Shown here piece by piece: positions 26,718 to 36,800 of a stretch of 64,000 bases of DNA; the first letter of the stretch is position 1, and each line of letters starts with the position of its first letter. Source of the DNA: Synaphobranchus kaupii (taxonomy: Eukaryota; Chordata; Actinopteri; Anguilliformes; Synaphobranchidae); NCBI GenBank assembly GCA_029718625.1, contig CM056391.1, positions 3,338,662-3,402,661 on the forward strand, given 5' to 3'. Below the pieces are notes generated by a model. It was given only the letters and a program-made list of their open reading frames with translations, ran no database searches and was not told where the DNA came from. The position numbers and the translations under genes are program-made.

Positions 26718-29152
26718 GGGGGAAAATGACTCCTTTTCAATCTTGACCTCTGAGATGTTTCTGATATATTTGACACCCATAATGTAACCTTGGTGCAATG
26801 ACCATTAAGAAAATTAGGGACAGACAATTTTCACTCCACTTTGGGCCTACCTACCTCTACGTTCCAAACCTACACTTTGGCTACCGTAAATGGTAAAAGC
26901 AATATCTTGGTCTCCTTGTAATTACAAAGACTTGCTGTACAACATGGCTCATGTTTGAATACTTTGACTTAATTCTTTGCATTAATTAAAATTAATAATC
27001 TAATTCTCAAAACAAACGTTTAAAATATTGCTCAATTTTTCCATCTGTGGTTCTATACAGTCTGATGTTCTTTTGCACTCTTGCTCTTGTTTTTGTTCCA
27101 GCCAATTACCTTAGTTTAAATTTTCTGACAGCTCTGTAAACTGCGCTGGTTCAGTCCTGTACCTGAGCACAGTATAATCTTTACGCTACACGTTGGTTCA
27201 GTCCTGTACCTGAGCACAGTATAATCTTTACGCTACACGTTGGTTCAGTCCCGTACCTGAGCACAGTATAATCTTTACGCTACACGTTGGTTCAGTCCTG
27301 TACCTGAGCACAGTATAATCTTTACGCTACACGTTGGTTCAATCCCGTACCTGAGCACAGTATAATCTTTACGCTACACGTTGGTTCAGTCCCGTACCTG
27401 AGCACAGTATAATCTTTACGCTACACGTTGGTTCAGTCCCGTACCTGAGCACAGTATAATCTTTACGCTACACGTTGGTTCAGTCCCGTACCTGAGCACA
27501 GTATAATCTTTACGCTACACGTTGGTTCAGTCCCGTACCTGAGCACAGTATAATCTTTACGCTACACGTTGGTTCAGTCCCGTACCTGAGCACAGTATAA
27601 TCTTTACGCTACACGTTGGTTCAGTCCCGTACCTGAGCACAGTATAATCTTTACGCTACACGTTGGTTCAGTCCTGTACCTGAGCACAGTATAATCTTTA
27701 CGCTACACGTTGGTTCAGTCCCGTACCTGAGCACAGTATAATCTTTACGCTACACGTTGGTTCATTCCCGTACCTGAGCACAGTATAATCTTTACGCTAC
27801 ACGTTGGTTCAGTCCCGTACCTGAGCACAGTATAATCTTTACGCTACACGTTGGTTCAGTCCCGTACCTGAGCACAGTATAATCTTTACGCTACACGTTG
27901 GTTCAGTCCCGTACCTGAGCACAGTATAATCTTTACGCTACACGTTGGTTCAGTCCTGTACCTGAGCACAGTATAATCTTTACGCTACACGTTGGTTCAG
28001 TCCTGTACCTGAGCACAGTATAATCTTTACGCTACACGTTGGTTCAGTCCCGTACCTGAGCACAGTATAATCTTTACGCTACACGTTGGTTCAGTCCCGT
28101 ACCTGAGCACAGTATAATCTTTACGCTACACGTTGGTTCAGTCCCGTACCTGAGCACAGTATAATCTTTACGCTACACGTTGGTTCAGTCCCGTACCTGA
28201 GCACAGTATAATCTTTACGCTACACGTTGGTTCAGTCCCGTACCTGAGCACAGTATAATCTTTACGCTACACGTTGGTTCAGTCCTGTACCTGAGCACAG
28301 TATAATCTTTACGCTACACGTTGGTTCAGTCCCGTACCTGAGCACAGTATAATCTTTACGCTACACGTTGGTTCAGTCCTGTACCTGAGCACAGTATAAT
28401 CTTTACGCTACACGTTGGTTCAGTCCCGTACCTGAGCACAGTATAATCTTTACGCTACACGTTGGTTCAGTCCCGTACCTGAGCACAGTATAATCTTTAC
28501 GCTACACGTTGGTTCATTCCCGTACCTGAGCACAGTATAATCTTTACGCTACACGTTGGTTCAGTCCCGTACCTGAGCACAGTATAATCTTTACGCTACA
28601 CGTTGGTTCAGTCCCGTACCTGAGCACAGTATAATCTTTACGCTACACGTTGGTTCAGTCCCGTACCTGAGCACAGTATAATCTTTACGCTACACTCACA
28701 GTCTGGCTGCAGGTGGTGCTTGTACAAATGTCAGATATGATTGAGCCAATTAAATAATTAAGAGTAGAAGTTGGCATAAAAATCCTGAAACGGATTGGCC
28801 CTTGGTGTGTACACCTGGGTTAGTGGAACAGCTTACCCTAAAAGATTGATAGAAATTTATCATCAATTTATCATTGGCTGATGGAGCAAGACTTTGTGAT
28901 TACAATGTGAAGAAGCTATTGCTTTTACCATTTATGGTCCTTAAATAGTAGTTCTTGAAAGTAGAGATGGTAGGCCAAAAGTGGAGTAAAAACAGACATT
29001 GTTCCTAATTTTCTTATGGTTTGTGTTGTTTTTTGTTTTTTTTTTCTTCTCAAAAGTAAACCAATGGTCATTACTCCAAGGTTACATTATGGGTGTCAAA
29101 TATCAGAAAGATCTGACCAGTTAAAAGTAGCCATTTTCCCATGGAATCACTC
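26716..29152. mobile_element. foldback DNA transposon (non-autonomous) carrying a minisatellite
   Basis: The terminal arms 26716-26950 and about 28872-29150 are inverted copies of each other. The best block is about 24 identical bases at 26770-26793 against 29076-29100; further blocks are AGAAAATTAGG.ACA, TCACTCCACTTT.GGCCTACC and AAATGGTAAAAGCAATA. The right arm has an extra T-rich stretch. TTA borders both ends, a possible 3-bp target duplication. The element sits exactly inside a SINE. There is no transposase; the interior is mostly the 47-bp array. Confidence 0.75.
27145..28695. repeat. 47-bp minisatellite, 33 copies
   Basis: A 1551-bp array of exactly 33 units of 47 bp (GTTGGTTCAGTCCCGTACCT..., ending TTTACGCTACAC). 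Units differ mainly at one C/T site (CCCGTACC or CCTGTACC), with occasional TTCATTCC and TTCAATCC, so it is homogeneous and young. Confidence 0.98.
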
Positions 29153-29153
29153 T

Positions 29154-29254
29154 TAAATACTTTGCTGAAGGATACAACGGCAGTGTCCTACCTGGGAATC
29201 AAACCTGCAATCTTAAGGTTATAAGCCCAGTTCCTTACAATTCCGGCCTCCCTT
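29154..29254 (-). mobile_element. SINE, 5' tRNA-related half of a split copy
   Basis: On the minus strand it reads GGAACTGGGCTTATAACC ... GCAGGTTTGATTCCCAGGTA, with a Pol III B-box-like GGTTTGATTCC and the ACTGCCGTTGTATCCTTCAG body. It continues into the half at 26590-26717 once the insertion is removed. Confidence 0.7.
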
Positions 29255-29496
29255 CGGGCGGGGAAAGATTTGATTGGTGCAAGGCCCTGTGCCGAGCAAC
29301 TGCCTACAGACCTTTTCCACCAATAAGCACGAGGCACCTCACACACCTTAAGCACACGTCCTCAGTTAGTGGTGGAATTCTGGAGAACAGGACAGTCGGA
29401 GCACATGGGGCAGCATTCCCATTTCAGGGCGAGAGGTGGAATTCTGTGATTCAGGTGTGCGGGAATGCCGAAAGACCACACCACCACTCCATAGCA

Positions 29497-29719
29497 CGCC
29501 GTATCCGAATCGGAGCCCTATCTACTCCGTCCTGTGTACTGTTTACTGCATACTTAGTGACATGCAGTATGCAAAAAAACAACAACATACTATTATCAGC
29601 GAAAACCCAGAAATAAGTATATCATCCTGGGATTTTAAGAACGCTCTATTGTCGCATTAAGTTAAAAAAATAAAAAAAAGTATACTCAACAGTAGGCAAG
29701 TACGCAGATTCGGACATGG
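29497..29719. mobile_element. probable MITE
   Basis: The left GTATCCGAATCGGAGCCCTA and the inverse of the right (ATGTCCGAATCTGCGTACTT) form a diverged TIR, with TACTGCATACTTAGTGAC-type sequence inside. Confidence 0.4.
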
Positions 29720-31278
29720 CCTAGAATGCAATGTGGGGGTTCCAAAGTAGCTGGTACTGCTGCCAGGCTGTATAATCAGTTTAGACCCTTTGTCTACTGA
29801 TTCCCAAATAAATTTAGTAGGGTTATATTTATTGCTTCTGACAGAGAGTTTTGGCAGACCTTCCTCACCACACCCAGACTCCCTCCATCTAGACTACAGT
29901 ATTAGTGACCAATTACAAGTATGGATATTATCGATTAGTTGTATTGGCCAATATAATATTATTATTAGTTATATTAGTGAAAATGCACACGTCTAAATAT
30001 AATTGCACACATAAACAACTTATGCACACATTTTAACTCCAGCTGTCTCCATTCCAAATAAAGAGGGCAGAGCTGAATTGTGGTTCATTTGTAAATGAAC
30101 AACGGATCTGACTAATGACTTAATACAGTGCAGTAGTCAGTGTATAACGGGGATTCCCCAAGCAGTGCCCCCCACCCCCCAACCCTTCCGCCTTCCCAAA
30201 GCGTCTTTGGTTTGGCGTGCAAAAGGGGTGGTAAAAAAACAACACATAATGATCTTAAAAAGTCACATGATTAGGGGTTGGGATGGGTGGATACAGACCA
30301 CTGAAAGGCTGCAGTAATCGGCACTAAATACAATAGTGATACGGCATAGTCTGCACACACTATAAAACATGGGTGGCTTTGTGATGCCGGTCTCTTCATG
30401 GTGGCGCACCTGTGACTTGGCTTTTGTTCTGTTCTGGAGGCCTGGCTGTCTATGTGGGTCATTGCCAGTACAGAGCAGCCCTGCCAAATGTTAAACTGAG
30501 AACCAGGAACAGGAAATGCTAATAACAGCTAAGGTAACTCCTCCCAACCACGGCATATATACGTATATATATATTATATATACAGTATATTAGCATTAGA
30601 ATCAACGTGAAAGTCGATACGATGGAAATGATCTGCTGAGAAGTGCCTATGGAAACACGGTCGTTGTAATGAGAGCACATTTCTGAGAAAGTTTAGCCAT
30701 TTGCTTCAGGCGAAATGCCAGAGAAAACTAAAGCTTCATTTTACACCGGAAGCCGAGGGGCAATAAGTAAAATGTCATGGTTCAGGATTTAATTTATTGT
30801 AAAAGTTTATTTACTTGAATTCAGTCCATACGTACATGCACACACACACACACAACCACACATACCAGAACATTTATGTGACCATGCATATCAAATGAGA
30901 TTACCTTCATAAATACAGTACAGTGCACATGGCCCTGCCCAGTCCCTACCTACTGTTGCTAAGGAGTTTGATTGACAGGTGGATAAAGGAATGCTTGTAT
31001 CTGTTCAGCTTGCGCTGATGGGCCATGTGCGATGTGCCTGGAGGGAGAGAGGAGCACATGGGGGAGGGGTTTGACAATTTACCCGGCCTGTCTGATTATT
31101 ATCTGCAGGGACGGGTGCTGGCTGTCTCACGCACATATCCTCTGTGACTCTGTGAACCAGGCAGGCCGTTTAAATATAAAGTGTCACTGTCAAACCGCCA
31201 AATCGTGCTTCGGTGCCATGGTGTGTGTGGTTTGTTTCCTCTCCGCCTGTTACTGTGACAGGAAGTGTATTTGAGATT

Positions 31279-31330
31279 ACAGTACATTTGGCAGACGCTT
31301 TTATCCAAAGCGACGTACAAGAAGTTCATA
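31279..31330 (-). mobile_element. SINE tail fragment
   Basis: CATTTGGCAGACGCTTTTAT followed by CCAAAGCGACGTACAA is the inverse of the common teleost SINE tail. No head is visible. Confidence 0.55.
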
Positions 31331-31437
31331 CCGAAGGTCATTGAAACAACTACAAACAGGCGAGACAAAGTAGAGTTCTATCACAAAGTAGCAGCTATCC
31401 GTAGACATGAACATCGTGTCTAGTTCACACAGTAGTC

Positions 31438-32192
31438 TTAAAGGGATAGTTTAAGAATTTTGGACATAATGTCTCAATTACGACTTACCCATGATGTAGT
31501 TGATTGATGGAAACCATTTTCAGCCAATTCCGTGCTGTCCCTTCTTTTGGGCATACACACATTGCTAATGCTAGCGCAACTCTATGGTAACCGGTAGCAT
31601 CCACTACCAAACGCACTTAAACACTCCACAGTGCACCCAAAGCAAATAAAATACGACGACAGTCTATCAGGGTTATTTTGAGTGTTTATACCATAATTTT
31701 TTAAATCAAACTATCGTTGAATCCTTTACTTTGTGCTGACCTATATTCTCTGTGGAAGTACGGCGGCGGAACGATACTTTACGTTACCTACGAATATAGT
31801 GCCGGCACTGGTCGACTACAACAACAAAGAAGAGCAACAAGTTGCAATGGCCACGTTCGCTCCGCCACCGTACTTCCACAGAGCATATAGGTCAGCACAA
31901 AGTAAAGGATTCAACGATAGTTTGACTTCAAAAATTATGGTATAAACACTCAAAATAACCCTGATAGACTGTAGTCGTATTTTATTTGCTTTGGGTGCAC
32001 TGTGGAGTGTTTAAGTGCGTTTGGTAGTGGATGCTACCGGTTACCATAGAGTTGCGCTAGCATTAGCAACGTGTGTATGCCCAAAAGAAGGGACAGCATG
32101 GAATTAGCTGAAAATGGTCTCCATCAATCAGCTACATCATGGGTAAGTCGTAATTGAGACATTATGTCCAAAATTCCGAACTATCCCTTTAA
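31438..32192. mobile_element. TTAA-flanked palindromic element, 755 bp (Kolobok/T2- or piggyBac-like)
   Basis: It starts TTAAAGGGATAGTT and ends AACTATCCCTTTAA, so TTAA flanks both ends. The arms of about 330 bp (31442-31770 and 31855-32188) are inverted copies with only scattered differences. About 85 bp of loop is non-coding. The TTAA site and TTAAAGGG start fit the T2/Kolobok type as I recall it; piggyBac is an alternative. Confidence 0.8.
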
Positions 32193-33026
32193 GGCTAACC
32201 CAGGAAGGCACGATAAGCTACATCACGATCAAGACACTCATGTTGCATGAGTATTAGACATTCTCTATGATGGAATGTAGCTGTGGCATCTTTTTATTTA
32301 TTAAACTCAGCATAAAACCTGTTAGTGTGGAAGGCATGGAACTCTAATCTCTCTGTAAGGTGTATGTGTGTCTCTTAATATGCACGTGTAAGCACATTTG
32401 CATGTTTGGCTGTGATCCAACCCTTACTCAGTAGGGTGTGCCCATTTTTATAATAGCTGAATCAGATGGTCATTGTTGGTTTGTGCTTGGGAAACCGTTC
32501 TTAAAATGGATATTCGATAATGTCCACTAATGGGTGTTGTCCTTTACTGTGGGCAACTTCAAACAAAAGTTCTTTTTAGCGTTTTGTTCTTTTTTTTTTT
32601 TAAATCCGTGACTGCTTTTACGCTGAAAGATGAGTCCCCACATTTCGTGTATGCTTACAAAGGATGATATTTTCTTTTTATTTAAAATTTCTTTAATCAA
32701 GTAGGTCAACGGATAACTCAATTCTGTTAAACTGTGGCTACCTGGGGGATTGGGAAGTGGCCAGGGAATTTAAGGGATTATGGAGCCATTCCGGTGTAGG
32801 GCTGTGAATATTTGAGCCACTTTTGTGGGAATTTGACCCGGGACAAATTCCCTCTTATCTGATGCTATGAGTCTGTTCAGGTCCTGGCGCTGGCTGAGTA
32901 TACATAAAAATGGGTTATTATTATTATTATTATTAATAATTATAATGTACATCACAGCCACGGTCCACTTCTCCACCCGGTATCTTGTTCACGATATCTT
33001 TGTTTTTCTGTCTCCCTCCAACAGCC

Positions 33027-33852
33027 ATGAAGTTGTGTCCTGCCATTACTGTGATTCTGTGCTGCGTTGCTGCTAGCCTGACACAGGCTGCCAAAATTGT
33101 GATCGTGCCTCCAATCATGTTCGAGAGCCACCTGTACATCTTCAAAACTCTGGCCTCGGCCCTGCACCGGGAGGGGCACGACACGGTTTTCCTGGTGTCC
33201 GAGGGTCGCGAGGTGCCCCCCTCGGAACACTACCCGCCTCCAGCGCTACCCGGGCATCTTCAACAGCACCACGGCGGACGACTTCCTCCAGTCCAAGGTG
33301 AAGAACATTTTCTCGGGTCGCCTGACGGCGCTGGAGCTCTTCGACATCCTGGAGCACTACTCCCAGAACTGCGACGTCCTGGTGGGCAGCGAGGCGGTCA
33401 TGTCGCGGCTCAAAGAGGAGCGCTTCGACCTGCTCCTCGTCGACCCCAACGAGATGTGCGGCTTCGTCATCGCCCACCTCCTGGGGGTGCGCTACGCCGT
33501 TTTCAGCACGGGCCTCTGGTACCCGGCCGAGGTAGGCGCCCCCGCACCCCTCTCCTACGTCCCGGAGTTCAACTCCCTCCTCACCGACAAAATGAACCTC
33601 GTCCAGAGGATTACAAACACGGCCGTCTACCTGGTCTCCCGCTTCGGGGTCCAGTTCCTGGTGCTGCCCAAGTACGACCGGATCATGAAGAAGTACAACG
33701 TGCAGCCGCGGGTCTCCATGCACGACCTGGTCCAGGGAAGCAGTCTCTGGATGCTCTGCACGGACATGGCGCTCGAGTTCCCCCGCCCCACCCTCCCGCA
33801 CGTCGTCTACGTCGGGGGCATCCTAACGAAGCCCCCTAGCCCCCTCCCACAA
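33027..33852 (+). CDS. ugt8: UGT8 first coding exon (exon 2), contains a +1 frameshift
   Basis: The ATG at 33027 lies two bases after a strong acceptor (pyrimidine tract then CAG ending at 33024), so the mRNA has a non-coding leader exon upstream. After frame correction the exon encodes residues 1-275: signal peptide, catalytic His35 in FESHLYIF, Asp139 in LLLVDPNEMCGF, and GILTKPPSPLPQ at the end. The donor is CAA|GTGAGT at 33853, phase 0. The exon is 826 bp, one more than a multiple of three. After Y69-P70 (33231-33236) the reading must drop one base to regain LQRYPGIFNSTT, which matches the family. The exon is GC-rich compared with its AT-rich surroundings, as coding DNA here should be. 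Confidence 0.93.
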
Positions 33853-36800
33853 GTGAGTATCTCGCACAGTACCGTTCCGCTCACCGCATCGCTAAGATCT
33901 TTATTTATCGATTTATTTTTAATCGCTCTTTAACCAGGCAAGTTAGTAACTGAGAAAGAAAGTTCTCGTTTGTCAAGCAGGCCCGGAACACGGAGATATA
34001 GTACAAATGGAGACGTAGAGACAAATGGCAGGATTAAAAATACAGGGCAAGTAATTACATGGGCCAGACAAGGTCTGGATCAGACAAGCAAATGAAAAGT
34101 AGTGAGAAGAGAATGGTTTAGGCCTTTTTTCCCCCGTGTCTCACTCCATTTAATGGCTTATTTCAGTCCCTGTCTCCCGAGAACAGAAAGGAACCGCTGG
34201 ATGTGTTGAGAAACCGTAACTAAATCGAATGCCATTGGCAGGATATTTATGGTGTCGTAAGCAGAGGGAGATGTTTGTAGCTGATGTCTTAGTTGGGGGT
34301 GGTAAAAAGTGTCCGCCCCACACCAATATTTAACTTCCTGTCTTGCATGCCAAAATGCACACGTGTGGAAATTCAAAGGTTATATAAACACTGCCTGCTG
34401 AATGCGAAGAGAGAGGTTGCAATTTCATTGGGCAACAATTTCAATGTTTGAGCTTGAACCCATGTGAATTACATTTTACTTTTCTAGTAGTTGTACTTGT
34501 GGTAGTAGTAGTAGTGGTAGTAGTTGTGGTGGTAGTGGTATTAGTAGTGGTGGTGGTAGTGGTATTAGTACTAGTAGTTGTGGTGGTAGTGGTATTAGTA
34601 CTAGTAGTTGTGGGGGGTAGTGGTATTAGTACTAGTAGTTGTGGTGGTAGTGGTAGTAGTGGTGGTGGTAGTGGTATTAGTACTAGTAGTTGTGGTGGTA
34701 GTGGTATTAGTCCTAGTAGTGGTGGTGGTAGTGGTAGTAGTACTAGTAGTGGTGGTGGTAGTGGTATTAGTACTAGTAGTGGTGGTGGTAGTGGTATTAG
34801 TACTAGTAGTTGAGGTGGTAGTGGTATTAGTAGTAGTAGTTGTGGTGGTAGTGGTATTAGTACTAGTAGTTGTGGGGGTAGTGGTATTAGTACTAGTAGT
34901 TGTGGTGGTAGTGGTAGTAGTGGTGGTGGTAGTGGTATTAGTACTAGTAGTTGTGGTGGTAGTGGTATTAGTCCTAGTAGTGGTGGTGGTAGTGGTAGTA
35001 GTACTAGTAGTGGTGGTGGTAGTGGTATTAGTACTAGTAGTGGTGGTGGTAGTGGTATTAGTACTAGTAGTTGAGGTGGTAGTGGTATTAGTAGTAGTAG
35101 TTGTGGTGGTAGTGGTATTAGTACTAGTAGTTGAGGTGGTAGTGGTATTAGTACTAGTAGTTGTGGTAGTGGTATTAGTACTAGTAGTTGTGGTGGTAGT
35201 GGTATTAGTACTAGTAGTTGTGGTTGTAGTGGTATTAGTACTAGTAGTTGTGGTGGTAGTGGCATTAGTACTAGTAGTTGTGGTGGTAGTGGTATTAGTT
35301 ATAGTAGTTGTGGTGGTAGTGGTAGTAGTACTAGTAGTGGTATTAGTAGTGGTGGTGGTGGTAGTGGTACTAGTAGTGGTATTAGTAGTAGTAGTAGTGG
35401 TGGTGGTAGTGGTAGTGGTACTAGTAGTGGTATTAGTAGTAGTAGTGGTGGTGGTGGTAGTGGTATTAGTACTAGTAGTTGTAGTGGTATTAGTACTAGT
35501 AGTTGTGGTGGTAGTGGTATTAGTAGTTGTGGTGGTATTAGTACTAGTAGTGGTGGTAGTGGTATTAGTAGTAGTAGTGGTGGTGGTAGTGGTATTAGTA
35601 CTAGTAGTTGTGGTGGTAGTGGTATTAGTAGTTGTGGTGGTATTAGTACTAGTAGTGGTGGTAGTGGTATTAGTAGTAGTAGTGGTGGTGGTAGTGGTAT
35701 TAGTACTAGTAGTTGTAGTGGTATTAGTACTAGTAGTTGTGGTGGTAGTGGTATTAGTACTAGTAGTTGTGGTGGTAGTGGTATTAGTAGTTGTGGTGGT
35801 ATTAGTACTAGTAGTGGTGGTAGTGGTATTAGTAGTAGTAGTGGTGGTGGTAGTGGTATTAGTACTAGTAGTTGTAGTGGTATTAGTACTAGTAGTTGTG
35901 GTGGTAGTGGTATTAGTACTAGTAGTTGTGGTGGTAGTGGTATTAGTAGTTGTGGTGGTATTAGTACTAGTAGTGGTGGTAGTGGTATTAGTAGTAGTAG
36001 TGGTGGTGGTAGTGGTATTAGTACTAGTAGTTGTGGTGGTAGTGGTAGTAGTACTAGTAGCTGTGGTGGTAGTGGTATTAGTACTAGTAGTGGTGGTGGT
36101 AGTGGTATTAGTACTAGTAGTGGTGGTGGTAGTGGTATTAGTACTAGTAATTGTGGTGGTATTAGTACTCGTAGTGGTGGTGGTATTAGTAGTAGTAGTA
36201 GTAGTAGTTGTGGTGGTAGTGGTATTAGTAGTAGTATTGGTAGTGGTAATATAAGATTAAGAAATTGGTTGGATTACATCTGTGGAGTATACCACAAAGG
36301 CGGCCGTTATCATTTCAGATGATGCCATAGGCTATAGCATCGCTCTCCATACACAAGTGGGATACAAGTAGTGGCAGGCGGAGTCCGCTGCACAGTTTTG
36401 GAATGCCAAATTCCCAACGGCCAATGAAGTATTGTGAAAGGCTGCGGAATTATGCAGCTTCCCACTAAATGTGCTCTTTGTGGACTGTGTGTGTGGGACA
36501 GCAGCCCCAGTGTCCGTCAGGGCTGGTCACTACCAGGCCTTCTCTCGCTCTACTGATGCAGCTGTGTCTCCTCTCTTCTCCCTCCTTCTCTCTCTTCCTT
36601 CCTACCCCCTCTGTCTCCCTCCTTTTCCCCTCTCTCTCGCTCCCTCTACCTCCCTCCCTCTTACTTGGATTGCTCTTTCTCTCTCTCCCCTCCTCCTCTA
36701 TCACTTGCTCTGGGCCCGGCCCTCTCTCTCCCTCTTTCTTTCTCTCCCTCTTTCTCTCTCTCTCTCTACCTCCCTCCCTCTTGTGTTCTCTCTCCCCCCC

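Larger units (their letters stand above)
22998..33024 (+). other. ugt8: putative intron 1 of ugt8
   Basis: Non-coding. It contains unique AT-rich DNA (23.0-26.5 kb), a split SINE, a 2.4-kb foldback element with a 47-bp minisatellite, a likely MITE at 29.5-29.7 kb, a TA-rich microsatellite at about 30555-30595 and a TTAA-flanked palindromic element. The 3' end (acceptor at 33024) is well supported. The 5' end depends on the exon 1 candidate. Confidence 0.4.

Noticed and set aside
27145..28695. CRISPR-like regular array
   Set aside because: Units are contiguous 47-mers with no unique spacers, in a eukaryotic genome; it is a minisatellite. The same holds for the other arrays.
33890..34090. Repeat containing CTCTTTAACCAGGCAAGTTAG as a known fish element
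   Set aside because: It looks repeat-like, but ends, direction and family could not be established from the sequence alone.
34608..36254. A 548-codon valine/serine-rich open frame
   Set aside because: It is the translation of a GT-rich tandem repeat whose period is a multiple of three; it is open on both strands, sits in a ugt8 intron and has no gene signals.
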